A stretch of DNA of 64,000 nt from an uncultured Gammaproteobacteria bacterium (GCA_913060975.1 CAJXVC010000007.1:169435-233434), one strand, 5' to 3'. Counted from the stretch's first letter, positions 27,445 through 39,209 are shown. Translations and numbers: made by a program. The notes: a model not told the origin generated them from the letters alone.

Positions 27445-29682
27445 TTAAATCAGTTCTTGCGGATCCACATCCACACTCCAGCGCAATTTCGCGGGTATTC
27501 GTTTTGCTTCAATCGTCTCAACAAGATGGTTCAGCATGGATTGCAGCGCGGCACGAGATTCCCCCTTCAATAATAGCTGGCTTCGGTAGCGTCCGGCGCG
27601 CTTCTCCATTGGGCAGGGCATTGGTCCCAGACAATCAATCTGACTGCCCCAGGCCGTGTTGGCACGGGTGCACTGCGCGCCGATGTCACGTAAAAAACTG
27701 ATACCGGTTTCTGGTTTGTCTGTCTCGGTGCGAAACAGGGCCATGTGAGCAAACGGTGGCATGACAGTGGCTTTGCGTTCAGCTAATAAATTGACGGCGA
27801 AGTCGTGATAAGACGCCGTGGTGAGTTGCTGCAGTATGGCGTGTGCCGCATGGCGCGACTGAATGAGGACAGTCCCCGTCCGTTCTGATCGCCCGGCGCG
27901 TCCGGATACCTGCACAATGGTTTGTGCCATGTTTTCCTGACCACGAAAATCGGCACTGAACAGCCCGCCATCGGCATCGATGATGACGACCAGCGTGATA
28001 TTGGGGAAGTGATGACCCTTGGCCAACATCTGCGTGCCGAGCAGAATGCAGGGTTCTCCGGCATTCACTTGGGCCAGCAGGTCGGCCAGCCGGGCTTTAC
28101 TTCTGGTTGAGTCGCGGTCGATACGAATAATCGGCACGTCGGCAAACTCGGCTTCGAGGTAGGACTCCAGCTGCTGCGTGCCCACTCCCATGGTATTGAG
28201 ATTGCGCCCCTGGCAGCCCGGGCAAGCAGATGGCACTACTGATTGTTCGCCGCAGTGATGACAGCGCAAACTGGCAGGTCGAGTGTGGTAGGTGAGATGT
28301 GCTGTGCAGTGATCGCATTCGGCAATCCAGCCGCATTGCAGACATTGCAGCATCGGCGCGTAGCCGCGGCGATTAATGAAAGCCAGTACTTGATTACCGG
28401 CGTCGAGTTGCTGTCGCATTTGCAGCAATGCACTTTCACTGAATGCAGTTTGTGGGTCGGCGTTGTTGATATCAATCACTTGCATGGCGGCGGGCACAGA
28501 ATCGCCAGCGCGGCGCTGCAAGCGTAAATGGGTGAAGCGCCCCTGCAAGGCGTTGTGCAAACTTTCCAGACTTGGCGTAGCGGTGCCGAGGAGCACTGGA
28601 ACTTGCTCGCGCTGGCCGCGCATGACGGCCAGATCCCGGGCGGAATAGCGAAAGCCGTCCTGCTGTTTGAATGAGCTGTCATGCTCCTCATCAACAATGA
28701 TCAGGCCGGGGTTGCGTAGTGGCGTGAAAATCGCCGAGCGCGTGCCGATGATGATCGCCGCGCTACCGGCGCGAGCTTGTAGCCATGCCTGGCAGCGCTC
28801 GGTGTCGTTCATGCCGGAATGCATCGCGACAATGGGCACACTGAAGCGGTCCGTGAAGCGGGCAATGGTTTGTGGTGTCAGGCCGATCTCGGGGACAAGG
28901 ATGAGGCATTGTTTGCCGCTTGCCAGAATGTCAGCCATTAATTGCATATAGACTTCGGTCTTGCCAGAACCAGTAATGCCATCTAACAGGAAGCAATGGA
29001 ATTTATTGTGATAAGGCGCAATGGCAGTCAGCGCTGCTTGCTGTTCGGCATGCAAGGCTAGGGCTTTGTTGAGGGGGGCGCTGGTTCTGACAAAGGGCTC
29101 GTCCGGCGCGCTTGACTGCATCTCGCTCGCGATCAATTGCTTGTTGGCCAGCTCATTAATTTGCTGGCTGGAAAAGCCTTCGCCGAGTATTTCCTCGCGC
29201 GACATCTTGCCTGCTTCCAGTAGCATCAACACCAACGCTAGTTGGCGTGGCGCGCGACTCAGTTGGGTCGAGGCGGTTTCCAGATCAGTGGTTGGTTGCC
29301 ACATCTCAATTGCTGCATTCAGCGCGGTTCCCTGCCGGATGCGCACCGGTAGAGCTGTGCTCCAGACATCGCCAGGCGGGTGTTGGTAATACCGACCAGC
29401 CCATTCCAGCAAGCCAGTCAGTGCTTCCGGCAGCAGGGCTTCGTCGTCGAGGATCTCGCTGGCATGGCGCAGTTTATCGCTGGCGATTGTCGTGGCGTCT
29501 GCCAGTGCAACGACAATGCCGATTACCTGACGTCGGCCAAAAGGGACGCGAATGCGCACGCCGGGCATCGCTTTGCCTGCCGGCTTTTTGGGTGGCAGAT
29601 AGTCGAACAGTGTACGTAAGGGAGAGGGCACCGCGACCCGGAGAATCGTGCCGTGATGGTGATTACTGGCAGGGTCTGACAT
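27445..29682 (-). CDS. priA: Primosomal replication restart helicase PriA
   Basis: 3'-to-5' DNA helicase that reloads the replisome at stalled forks. The 745-aa protein has an N-terminal DNA-binding domain (VAVPSPLRTLFDYLPP), Walker A LLDGITGSGKTEVYMQ, the DEEH box VDEEHDSSFKQQ, and the zinc module CLQCGWIAECDHC with HHC and CPGC ligands inserted between the helicase lobes, then QVSGRAGRSERTG. Length is within the PriA range. It is separated by 159 nt from the SPOR gene downstream on the same strand. Confidence 0.96.
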   Translation of the reverse strand: MSDPASNHHHGTILRVAVPSPLRTLFDYLPPKKPAGKAMPGVRIRVPFGRRQVIGIVVALADATTIASDKLRHASEILDDEALLPEALTGLLEWAGRYYQHPPGDVWSTALPVRIRQGTALNAAIEMWQPTTDLETASTQLSRAPRQLALVLMLLEAGKMSREEILGEGFSSQQINELANKQLIASEMQSSAPDEPFVRTSAPLNKALALHAEQQAALTAIAPYHNKFHCFLLDGITGSGKTEVYMQLMADILASGKQCLILVPEIGLTPQTIARFTDRFSVPIVAMHSGMNDTERCQAWLQARAGSAAIIIGTRSAIFTPLRNPGLIIVDEEHDSSFKQQDGFRYSARDLAVMRGQREQVPVLLGTATPSLESLHNALQGRFTHLRLQRRAGDSVPAAMQVIDINNADPQTAFSESALLQMRQQLDAGNQVLAFINRRGYAPMLQCLQCGWIAECDHCTAHLTYHTRPASLRCHHCGEQSVVPSACPGCQGRNLNTMGVGTQQLESYLEAEFADVPIIRIDRDSTRSKARLADLLAQVNAGEPCILLGTQMLAKGHHFPNITLVVIIDADGGLFSADFRGQENMAQTIVQVSGRAGRSERTGTVLIQSRHAAHAILQQLTTASYHDFAVNLLAERKATVMPPFAHMALFRTETDKPETGISFLRDIGAQCTRANTAWGSQIDCLGPMPCPMEKRAGRYRSQLLLKGESRAALQSMLNHLVETIEAKRIPAKLRWSVDVDPQELI

Positions 29683-29993
29683 GGGTATCTGACATGGGTA
29701 AGGGCAAGGTGCTCGAAGGTGCTCGCGATTAATCGCCGCAGTGTACGGGCATTGCCCATTGCAAACAACTGCGCCTGTCCCGGATACTTTTCCTGGCTGG
29801 CGCGGCCTGATTCGTCGACAGCAATACTGAACTGCCAGCTGGCTTGGTCTATACTCGCCCTGCAGTACCTGCGGGCCAATGTTGTGTGGCGCGATCCGGG
29901 TGGCGAGTCGAGACCCTCCTGTCGGGAATCGACAATGGTATTGCTTCTGCTACCTCAATTGCGTCTAAAAAGAACAAACGTAAGGAATGCCAA
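29683..29993. other. Intergenic region between divergent priA and chorismate mutase genes
   Basis: A TATACT at 29850-29855 could be a -10 element for the chorismate mutase gene, but its -35 partner is weak. An open frame running into the mutase from 29844 has no family support in its first 50 codons. I see no structured RNA or leader peptide here. Confidence 0.4.
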
Positions 29994-30293
29994 ATGGAAT
30001 CTCAATCGGTGCCAGCGGAGCTACTGGCAGCGCGCGACCAGATCGACCAGATTGATCGCCAGATCATTGAACTGTTGGCGCAGCGTTTCGCGTTAACCCA
30101 TCGCGTCGGCTTGCTAAAAGCGAACAACGCGTTGGAAGCATTGGACGCCGGTCGCGAAGCTGAAAAGCTGGCGGAAATCACCAGAATCTGTGCGACCCAT
30201 GATCTCAACGCGGCGCTGGTGACAGACCTGTTTACCCGGATTATGGAGGAAGTGGTGCGCAACCATAAACGTCTGAGAGAGCAGCAAAAATAG
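29994..30293 (+). CDS. Monofunctional chorismate mutase (AroQ class)
   Basis: Converts chorismate to prephenate for Phe/Tyr synthesis. The ATG at 29994 has AAGGA seven nt upstream and yields a 99-aa protein, the usual AroQ module size: ARDQIDQIDRQIIELLAQRFALTHRVGLLKA, then DAGREAEKL and a final helix MEEVVRNHKRLREQQ. An upstream in-frame start at 29844 was rejected because the extra residues are not conserved. There is no fused prephenate dehydratase or dehydrogenase. No signal peptide is visible, so it is cytoplasmic rather than the secreted AroQ type. Confidence 0.88.
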   Translation: MESQSVPAELLAARDQIDQIDRQIIELLAQRFALTHRVGLLKANNALEALDAGREAEKLAEITRICATHDLNAALVTDLFTRIMEEVVRNHKRLREQQK

Positions 30294-30302
30294 TGGCAGT
30301 GC

Positions 30303-30330
30303 TTGCGTTGGAATAATTCTCTGCTAGAAT
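30303..30330 (+). promoter_or_regulatory. Sigma-70 promoter of rpmE
   Basis: TTGCGT, a 16-nt spacer, and TAGAAT, followed by a leader of about 100 nt. That leader holds a perfect hairpin AGGCGG-GTGGA-CCGCCT at 30344-30360. L31 is known in E. coli to repress its own mRNA through a structured leader, so the hairpin may be regulatory; this is inference. Confidence 0.65.
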
Positions 30331-30437
30331 GCTCGGCCCTGACAGGCGGGTGGACCGCCTACTGACCAAGCAGATGTGGTGCAGCACGGAAATCCGGGGC
30401 TGTGGCGACATCAAGACTAAGGTAAAAAGGTAAAACC

Positions 30438-30647
30438 ATGAAAGCAGATATTCATCCGAAATATGGCCCGATCAAGGCGACCTGCAGTTGTGGCAACGTG
30501 ATTGAGACCCAGTCGACTATCGGCAAGGACATCCTCATCGACGTCTGCTCGCAGTGTCACCCTTTCTACACGGGTAAGCAGAAGATTCTCGACAGTGGTG
30601 GTCGTGTGGACCGCTTCAAGAAGCGCTTCGGCAACCGTCGCGTCTAG
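30438..30647 (+). CDS. rpmE: Ribosomal protein L31, zinc-binding form
   Basis: 50S ribosomal protein bridging the subunits. At 69 aa it has the L31 fold: [20 protein letters not shown], with zinc ligands C16, C18, C37 and C40 all present, and the tail [16 protein letters not shown]. Because the four-cysteine site is intact this is the zinc-containing (C+) paralogue; a zinc-free rpmE2 copy is not seen in the window. Ribosome site AAGGTAAAAAGG precedes the ATG. Confidence 0.97.
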   Translation: MKADIHPKYGPIKATCSCGNVIETQSTIGKDILIDVCSQCHPFYTGKQKILDSGGRVDRFKKRFGNRRV

Positions 30648-30661
30648 TCGACCTCTGCATC

Positions 30662-30682
30662 GGGTGCCGGTTCGCGGCACCC
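30662..30682 (+). terminator. Probable hairpin terminator of rpmE
   Basis: Perfect 7-bp GC-rich stem GGGTGCC/GGCACCC with a 7-nt loop, 14 nt after the rpmE stop. There is no U-run behind it, so termination efficiency is uncertain. Confidence 0.5.
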
Positions 30683-30863
30683 TGCTACCCCTGCAATTAT
30701 TACTAACGCCAGTGTGCAGATGCGCGCGTGGCGCTTTCGCGTGCATGGCTGTTGCCAGTTGCGGCTTGGTCTTTGGGTCTCAGGAGGCAGCTTGTTGGGA
30801 TTTGGCTGCGAGTTCAACGGCATGCATTGAACACGGCCAGTGCGGTTGGCTATTGGGCAGTGG

Positions 30864-33239
30864 CTAAAAAATGGTTTCGGTAGAAAGCTCTTCGTTGCCG
30901 TTGTCATCCGTCTCAGTGCCCGGCAATGACTGATCGCCCATGCCCGGGGCATTTTCACGGCGGAAATACTCAAACACAGTATTCGGGTCACCCGGTATTG
31001 CCAGCTTGCCGGTAGTCCTGTCTATCAAGCGGTCGACAATACCATCCGGTCGATCCATGGTGTTTTCCGGCATGTTCTTCAGCGCTTCGCGCATATAGTC
31101 AATCCAGATCGGAATCGCCACAGTTGCGCCTTGTTCTCTCTCACCCAGTGGTTCGGGAGTGTCAAAGCCGACAAAAACGGTGGTAGCGATATCGCGGTTA
31201 AAGCCGGAGAACCACAATTCCTGCGGGCCATTCGTCGTGCCTGTCTTGCCCATGAGATCGCTGCGCCCCAGTTCTCTTTGCACACGATTACCGCTGCCTT
31301 CCTCGATGACTGAGCGCAACATGGAATTCAAAATATAGGCAATTTCGGCGTCGATAATGCGCGGTGCCGGCTGCGCCTGCAGGCCGCTCTCATCACTTAA
31401 CTGCGCACAGTCTTCGCAGACGACTGATGGCGTTGCTTCATAGAGCACGCCGTCGACGGCGGTGCTTATTTTCTTGATAAACCACGGGTCCACCTTGTAA
31501 CCGCCGTTGGCGATTGCTGAATAGCCAGCGACGATTTCCAGCGGCTCGATATCCTGGCTACCCAATGCCACAGTCAGGTCATTGTGCGGGAAGTTCTGAG
31601 TCTGAAAGCCAAAACGCGCCGCGAATGGCAGCACGCGCTCGGAGCCCAGTTGGTCATACAAGCGCACAGCAGGGACATTGCGAGATTCCTGCAGGGCATA
31701 GCGCAGGGTGATCGGGCCGAGAAAATTATTCTCGTAGTTGTTGGGGCGATAGTCGCCGCGGGTGATCGGTGCGTCATTGATGGTCGACGCTGCGGTGTAG
31801 CCATACTGCAGGGCAGTGCCATACAGGAAAGGCTTGAAGTTGGAGCCGGGCGGTCTTGGAGTAAGTGCGCGATTGACCTGACTACGGCGGAAATCATAAC
31901 CGCCCACTAACGCCATGATAGAGCCGTCGTCGGGTGACATGGATACCAAAGCGCCCTGAATTTCGGGAACCTGACCCAATTCCCATATGTCACCGTTGCG
32001 TTTAACGCGAATCAAATCCCCGACTGTGACTGCGTCACTGGCCGTTTCCGGGGGCGGCCAGGCCTCGTTACGGCTGCGAAAAGTGTAGGCCCAGCTAATC
32101 CCTTCCCAGGGCACTTCGATGATACTGCCATCATCCATCAGCGCATTGAAGGAACGCTCCTGAACAGCAGTGACAATGGCGGGCAGTTGATTGCCATAGG
32201 TCGGTACAGGCTCTAGCAGTTCCTGCCAAACCTTGTTGGGTTCAAGTGGGTCGGGCGGATAGTTGGCGCTGGGGCCGCGATAGCCATGCCGCTTGTCGTA
32301 GTAGATTTCGAGGCCATCCACCATGGCTTCCTGAGCGGCGATCTGCTTTTCGCCATCGATGGTGGTGATGACTTCAAAGCCGCGAGAATAGGTTTCTTCG
32401 CCGAATTGATCGTAAAGCTGTTGACGCACCATTTCGGCAACATAGGGCGCTGAGACAGAAATATTGCGGTTGCGGCGCTGCGCTGTCACCGGGGCATTAT
32501 TGGCGGCAGTGAATTCGGCGCGGGAAATCATATTCTGCTCGAGCATATTGCGCAGGCGGGTTGCGCGACGCTCGATGGAGCGCTCCGGGCTGGCCAAAGG
32601 ATTACAGGTAGATGGGCAGGGCAACAGGGAAATCATCATGGCCGCTTCGGCCAGCGTCAGTTCGCTGACCTCTTTGCCGTAATAGACATAAGCGGCGGCG
32701 CCGATGCCATCAGCGCCAGCACCAAAGTAGATGGTGTTCAGGTAGAGCGTCAGAATCTCTTCTTTGGTCAGTTCGCGCTGAATCTGCAGCGCAAAAGGGA
32801 TTTCCTTGAACTTGCGCAGGTAGACATTGTCGCTGTCGAAAGACAGGTTATTGGCCAGCTGCATGGTAATGGTGCTGCCGCCGCCGAGCGAGTTGCCGGT
32901 TAGAAAGCCGTATAAGCCCCGGGCCAATGACTGTAGATCCACGCCGGGGTGGGAATAGAAGCGCACATCTTCGGTGGCGATCAGGGCGTCAGTGAGAATC
33001 TGGGGAATGTCTTCATACTGAATCGGGTTACGCCGATTGCCGATTTCATCGATAAGGCGATTGTCGGCCGTATAGATTCGCAGCGGTGTTTCCAGACGGA
33101 CATCGCGGTAGGTTTCGGCGCGCGGCAGCAGCGGGGCGAGATACAGATAGGCGGCAGCGGCCACCATAGCCAGGCCGGCGATAGCAGCGGCGCCCAAAGC
33201 CAGAGTCCATCTGACAATATTGACTAGTCTGGATTGCAC
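30864..33239 (-). CDS. mrcA: Penicillin-binding protein 1A (bifunctional transglycosylase/transpeptidase)
   Basis: Class A PBP that polymerises and cross-links peptidoglycan. The 791-aa protein has an N-terminal membrane anchor (about 10-32), the GT51 glycosyltransferase domain with GGGSTITMQLANNL and TLYLNTIYFGAGADGIGAAA, an OB-like insertion typical of PBP1a (about 310-420), and the transpeptidase domain with S466 in PGSNFK, SRN in QESRNVPAV, and KTG in MGKTGTTNGPQELW. Divergent from pilMNOPQ, an arrangement shared with Pseudomonas (ponA-pilM). A likely promoter (TTGGCA, 18 nt, TATAAC, minus strand) lies at 33313-33342. Confidence 0.96.
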   Translation of the reverse strand: MQSRLVNIVRWTLALGAAAIAGLAMVAAAAYLYLAPLLPRAETYRDVRLETPLRIYTADNRLIDEIGNRRNPIQYEDIPQILTDALIATEDVRFYSHPGVDLQSLARGLYGFLTGNSLGGGSTITMQLANNLSFDSDNVYLRKFKEIPFALQIQRELTKEEILTLYLNTIYFGAGADGIGAAAYVYYGKEVSELTLAEAAMMISLLPCPSTCNPLASPERSIERRATRLRNMLEQNMISRAEFTAANNAPVTAQRRNRNISVSAPYVAEMVRQQLYDQFGEETYSRGFEVITTIDGEKQIAAQEAMVDGLEIYYDKRHGYRGPSANYPPDPLEPNKVWQELLEPVPTYGNQLPAIVTAVQERSFNALMDDGSIIEVPWEGISWAYTFRSRNEAWPPPETASDAVTVGDLIRVKRNGDIWELGQVPEIQGALVSMSPDDGSIMALVGGYDFRRSQVNRALTPRPPGSNFKPFLYGTALQYGYTAASTINDAPITRGDYRPNNYENNFLGPITLRYALQESRNVPAVRLYDQLGSERVLPFAARFGFQTQNFPHNDLTVALGSQDIEPLEIVAGYSAIANGGYKVDPWFIKKISTAVDGVLYEATPSVVCEDCAQLSDESGLQAQPAPRIIDAEIAYILNSMLRSVIEEGSGNRVQRELGRSDLMGKTGTTNGPQELWFSGFNRDIATTVFVGFDTPEPLGEREQGATVAIPIWIDYMREALKNMPENTMDRPDGIVDRLIDRTTGKLAIPGDPNTVFEYFRRENAPGMGDQSLPGTETDDNGNEELSTETIF

Positions 33240-34974
<1,735 letters not shown>

Positions 34975-34975
<1 letters not shown>

Positions 34976-35547
34976 TGGCTCGTATCAATCTGCTGCCATG
35001 GCGAGAGCGGCTGCGAGAAGAGCGGCGCCGTGAGTTTCTGAGTATTCTGGTCGGCGTGACTATCATTGCCGCCGGTCTGGTGTTTTTGGCGGACCGCTAT
35101 GTCAACGGTGAAATTCGTTCACAAAATGCCCGCAACGAATTCCTGCGTGCGGAAATTCAGACTCTCGATGCGCAGGTCGCCGAGATCAATGAATTGCGTC
35201 AGCAGAAAGAAGACATCCGGGCACGCATGAATGTTATTACCGATCTGCAGGGCACACGGCCGGTGATTGTTCGGGTCTTTGATGAAATGGTTAAAACGCT
35301 GCCTGATGGGGTGCACTACCAGACTGTCGAGCGAACTGACGACGTCATTGCTATCGAGGGCATCGCGGAATCCTATGCCCGTATCACCGAGCTAATGCGT
35401 CGGCTGGATTCGTCAGACTGGTTCCGGGAGGCTGACCTGAGCGATATCACGGCGGTTGGTCAATCCGAGGATCCTACTACTGATTCGTTCCGATTCTCAT
35501 TAACGCTGTCGCTGGAGTTGCTCAACCAGCGGGAAGAAGAGGTATAG
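34975..35547 (+). CDS. pilN: Type IV pilus assembly protein PilN
   Basis: Bitopic inner-membrane protein that pairs with PilO. The 190-aa protein begins MARINLLPWREERR-like (INLLPWRERLREERRREF), the conserved PilM-binding peptide, then a transmembrane helix at about 22-42, a coiled-coil (about 45-85) and a ferredoxin-like periplasmic domain. Coupled to pilM by a one-base overlap and 6 nt from pilO. Confidence 0.95.
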
Positions 35548-35553
35548 CGCCTT

Positions 35554-36180
35554 ATGTCTTTCATTAAGAATAGCGTCAATGACCTTAAGAATTTTGATTG
35601 GGCCGATCTGCAGGATCTGGACACCATTGGAGTTTGGCCTGGCGCCGTCAAGTTTATTCTAACAATGATTGTCTTTGGTGGCTGTCTGGCGGCGGGCTAC
35701 TTTTTCCATATTCAAAACTTACAAGCGGAATTAGAGAGCGTCGTGAATGAAGAGAGCCAGCTCAGGATAGAGTTTGAGCAGAAGGCATTTCTGGCGGCAA
35801 ATCTCGAAGAGTATCGTGCGCAAACAGTTGAGATGGAGGAATCGTTCGAAGAGTTGTTGCTTCAGCTTCCGTCGGAGACTGAGGTGCCAGGTCTCGTCGA
35901 TGATGTAACCGAGACCGGTGAAGGCAGCGGCCTTGAGTTCAATAACATTGCATTGCAGCGCGAAGTGATTCGGGAGTTTTACATCGAGCTGCCTATGGAT
36001 ATTGATGTAGTCGGTGACTATCACGATTTTGGTACTTTTGTGAGTGGCGTGGCCAGTCTTGACCGAATTGTGACATTGCACGATTTCACCATCACGGCGC
36101 GCGCCGATAACAGCCTCGATATGGATATTGTGGCGCGTACTTATCGCTATAAAGATGTCGATGAGTCGGGAACCTTCTGA
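35554..36180 (+). CDS. pilO: Type IV pilus assembly protein PilO
   Basis: Inner-membrane partner of PilN and binder of PilP. The 208-aa protein has one N-terminal transmembrane helix (about 30-52, FILTMIVFGGCLAAGYFF), a periplasmic coiled-coil (about 55-95) and a ferredoxin-like domain containing LPSETEVPGLVDDVTETG and LPMDIDVVGDYHDFGTFVSG, both characteristic of PilO. Two nt separate it from pilP. Confidence 0.95.
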   Translation: MSFIKNSVNDLKNFDWADLQDLDTIGVWPGAVKFILTMIVFGGCLAAGYFFHIQNLQAELESVVNEESQLRIEFEQKAFLAANLEEYRAQTVEMEESFEELLLQLPSETEVPGLVDDVTETGEGSGLEFNNIALQREVIREFYIELPMDIDVVGDYHDFGTFVSGVASLDRIVTLHDFTITARADNSLDMDIVARTYRYKDVDESGTF

Positions 36181-36182
36181 TC

Positions 36183-36716
36183 ATGAGCTGCTTGCGACAA
36201 CAGATTCGATTTTCCGTACTGTCAGTGCTTGCCTTGTTGCTGGCGGCCTGTACAGGTAGCAATAACATGGACGATCTAACGGCTTATGTGGCGAATGTGA
36301 AATCCAGGCCTGGCGCGGAAGTAGAGCCTGTGCCCGAATTCACCCCTTATGAGGGTTTTATCTACAGCGCTGCTTCCCAGCGTAGTCCGTTCCAGGTGCC
36401 ACTTAATGTTGATCCGGATTCAGTAGGGATGCTCTCTCAGGATGTGCAGCCTGATTTTGACAGGGTGCGAGATGAGCTGGAATCGCACCCGCTAAGTGAA
36501 TTGAGAATGGTCGGCATGCTGACGCGAAGTGGTGTTTATCATGCGCTGATAGAAGATGCGCTGGGTGAAGTACATCGGGTGACTAACGGTGATTATCTGG
36601 GCAGAAACCATGGGCAGATACAAAACATTTCCGAACGACAAGTGAATTTGGTGGAAATCGTGCCAAGCGGCAACGGTGGTTGGGTGGAACGACCACAGAC
36701 CCTAACGCTGCAATGA
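36183..36716 (+). CDS. pilP: Type IV pilus lipoprotein PilP
   Basis: Inner-membrane lipoprotein linking PilNO to the PilQ secretin. The 177-aa precursor has a lipobox LLLAAC with Cys23, an extended disordered stretch, and the beta-sandwich HR domain (about 85-170; LRMVGMLTRSGVYHALIEDALGEVHRV and GDYLGRNHGQI). Order and spacing within pilMNOPQ are standard. Confidence 0.94.
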   Translation: MSCLRQQIRFSVLSVLALLLAACTGSNNMDDLTAYVANVKSRPGAEVEPVPEFTPYEGFIYSAASQRSPFQVPLNVDPDSVGMLSQDVQPDFDRVRDELESHPLSELRMVGMLTRSGVYHALIEDALGEVHRVTNGDYLGRNHGQIQNISERQVNLVEIVPSGNGGWVERPQTLTLQ

Positions 36717-36726
36717 ATGGTGCGAG

Positions 36727-39084
36727 TTGAGGTTAACTATGAGCATTAACAGAACGACACGAACAAGCAAGCCGGGAGCTGCAATTTGGCGTATGCCGTT
36801 GTCTCTCGCAGGACAATTGCTTGCGACCCTGTTGCTGGCATCCAGTGCCATGGCGCAGCAGTCGGTTTCGCTGGACAGCATTGGTTTTGCCAATCTGCCT
36901 GGCGACTCCATCGAGATTCAGCTCAGCTTTGACTCTGCTCCTCCCGAACCCAGCGGTTTTGTGTTGGACAACCCGGCGCGTATTTCACTGGACTTGATGG
37001 GTGTGCGCAGTGGTTTGACCCAGCAGCGCTTCAACATTGACTCAAACAATGCCCAGAGTGTCATGGTGCTCGACGATGGTGCCCGCACGCGTCTCGTTGT
37101 TAATCTTGATGAGTTGGTCAATTATGAAACTAACCTGGCTGGCAATGTCCTGACCATTCAGGTGGGTAACGACACGGCAAATTCCGGTGGTGTCACAGCG
37201 ACTACCACTGTCGCCGCAGCGGCAAATGACGCTGGTGAAAATACGATTACAGATGTGACTTTCCGGCGCGGTGACGATGCCGAGGGCCAGGTTGTGATCG
37301 ACCTGTCCAGCGATGACGTGATCGGTAGTGTTGAGCAAGTTGGTGCGCGGATTTATGTTGAATTCAATGGTACTGGCGTGCCTGAAAACCTGAATCGGCG
37401 GTTCGACGTCACCGATTTTGCTACGTCGGTCAGTACGGTTGATGTATTGGGCCAGTCTGGTCGAGCGACGGTCGTTATCGACGTTGAAGGAACCTATGAT
37501 TACGTTGCCTTTCAAAGTGGCAATCAGTATACCGTCAGTGTGCGGCCGCCTGCAGCGGATGTAACCAATACCGACCCAACCGCGGCCTATACTGGTGAAA
37601 TTACCGGGCTGTCTTTTCAGGATATCCCGGTGCGTTCGGTCCTGCAGATTCTTGCTGACTACTATGAATTCAGCCTGGTGGCAGGTGATTCGGTCGCTGG
37701 CAGCATTACTCTGGAATTGAATAACGTACCGTGGGACCAGGCGCTCGAGCTGGTGCTTCGCACGCAGAATCTGGGGAGTCGTCTGGAAGGCAATGTGTTG
37801 TATGTGGCACCTGCTGAAGAGATTGCGGCGCAGGAGCAGCAAGCTCTACAAGCGGCGCAGCAGGCGCAGGCTCTGGCACCATTGTATACAGAATTCGTAC
37901 AGATCAATTACGCGAACGCCGATGATATTCTGGCCCTGCTGACCGGGTCAGATTCAGGTAGTGCGGGCGCAACGGCTCCCGCAGCTCCGGCCGCCGGTGG
38001 TGCGGCGGGTATAGCTGGTGTTGATGCGGCAGGTGCGCCGGTATCGTCAAGCGGCGGCATCTTGTCATCCCGTGGTACAGCGACTGTGGATGAGCGGACT
38101 AATATAATTATTGTGCGCGATACAGAGGAGAAGCTCGAAGAAGTTCGCGCGATGCTGGCTCGGTTGGATATCGCAGTCCGCCAGGTTTTGATTGAGGCAC
38201 GAATTGTGAATGTCTCTACCGATTTTGGTCGCGATCTCGGCATACGTTGGGGCGGCGTCGGAAGTCTGTCCAACTCCGGGGACAATTGGCGCTATGGCGG
38301 CTCCCAGGCTGCTACTGTGCAAGAAATCAACAATTCGACGGCTCGTCAGGTCGCCATGCAGGAAGCATTGGTAGCGGGTGAAACTGCGCGTCTGGATGCA
38401 CTGCAAAGTGGTACCGATCCTTCATTGATCGATGCGTTGGTCAATCAAGCAATTGCATCAGTGCCAATTCCTGTGGGGCAAGTACTGTTTCCTGAATCAC
38501 TTGCTGTAGACCTGGGTGTTGAGTCTCAGGAAGCGTCGTCTTTCTCCATTGGTTATACTGGTAACAGCGGATTGATTGAGCTCGAATTATCAGCACTGGA
38601 ATCCAGTGGTAATGGCGAAGTTATTGCCCGTCCTAAAGTCACAACCCAGGACAAGGTCACGGCCGAGATTCGCTCCGGTGTGCGAATCCCTTATCAGTCG
38701 CAGGCTGGTGGTACGGCAGGTGGTTCGACCACGGAATTTGAAGATGCAGTCTTGTCTTTGCGTGTGACACCGCAAATTACACCCGATGGCCGCATCAATA
38801 TGGAACTCGAGATTCAGCAGGACTCAGTGGCTGCTGGGTCCGGTTCGATTCCGGCTATCAATACCAACGAGGTGACTACGAGCGCGCTGGTAAACGATGG
38901 GGAAACAATTGTGCTCGGCGGTGTGTTCCGCGAAGAAAACACTACTACAGAAACCAAGACCCCGATTCTCGGTGACGTGCCCTATCTGGGTCGTCTGTTC
39001 AAGCGCACCAATCGCGCTAGCCGACGCACCGAATTGTTAATCTTCATCACACCAAAGATCATCTCCGAAATCACAGTTCGCTAG
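36727..39084 (+). CDS. pilQ: Type IV pilus secretin PilQ
   Basis: Outer-membrane secretin through which the pilus passes. The 785-aa precursor has a long charged N-terminus then a signal peptide ending ASSAMA, two AMIN domains (about 45-150 and 170-275) that bind peptidoglycan, an N0/STN domain (about 290-345; FQDIPVRSVLQILADYYEFSLV), an N1 domain split by an Ala/Gly/Pro-rich insertion (about 425-455), and the C-terminal secretin beta-domain ending with PILGDVPYLGRLFKRTNR and ELLIFITPKII. Terminator follows at 39102. Confidence 0.95.
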   Translation: MRLTMSINRTTRTSKPGAAIWRMPLSLAGQLLATLLLASSAMAQQSVSLDSIGFANLPGDSIEIQLSFDSAPPEPSGFVLDNPARISLDLMGVRSGLTQQRFNIDSNNAQSVMVLDDGARTRLVVNLDELVNYETNLAGNVLTIQVGNDTANSGGVTATTTVAAAANDAGENTITDVTFRRGDDAEGQVVIDLSSDDVIGSVEQVGARIYVEFNGTGVPENLNRRFDVTDFATSVSTVDVLGQSGRATVVIDVEGTYDYVAFQSGNQYTVSVRPPAADVTNTDPTAAYTGEITGLSFQDIPVRSVLQILADYYEFSLVAGDSVAGSITLELNNVPWDQALELVLRTQNLGSRLEGNVLYVAPAEEIAAQEQQALQAAQQAQALAPLYTEFVQINYANADDILALLTGSDSGSAGATAPAAPAAGGAAGIAGVDAAGAPVSSSGGILSSRGTATVDERTNIIIVRDTEEKLEEVRAMLARLDIAVRQVLIEARIVNVSTDFGRDLGIRWGGVGSLSNSGDNWRYGGSQAATVQEINNSTARQVAMQEALVAGETARLDALQSGTDPSLIDALVNQAIASVPIPVGQVLFPESLAVDLGVESQEASSFSIGYTGNSGLIELELSALESSGNGEVIARPKVTTQDKVTAEIRSGVRIPYQSQAGGTAGGSTTEFEDAVLSLRVTPQITPDGRINMELEIQQDSVAAGSGSIPAINTNEVTTSALVNDGETIVLGGVFREENTTTETKTPILGDVPYLGRLFKRTNRASRRTELLIFITPKIISEITVR

Positions 39085-39101
39085 AATAACTCGTCAATTA
39101 T

Positions 39102-39136
39102 CCCCGACATTGGCAATAGCTGGTGTCGGGGTTTTA
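39102..39136 (+). terminator. Intrinsic terminator after pilQ
   Basis: Stem CCCCGACA/TGTCGGGG (8 bp, 14-nt loop) followed by TTTTAATTTTT. It sits 18 nt after the pilQ stop and 74 nt before aroK, so pil genes and aroKB are probably separate transcription units. Confidence 0.85.
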
Positions 39137-39209
39137 ATTTTTCAGAAATTCTCCCCGCTGCCGTTCCTATAGCGAGTACAATAGGACGCTTTATTAGCGG
39201 TTACTGGCG

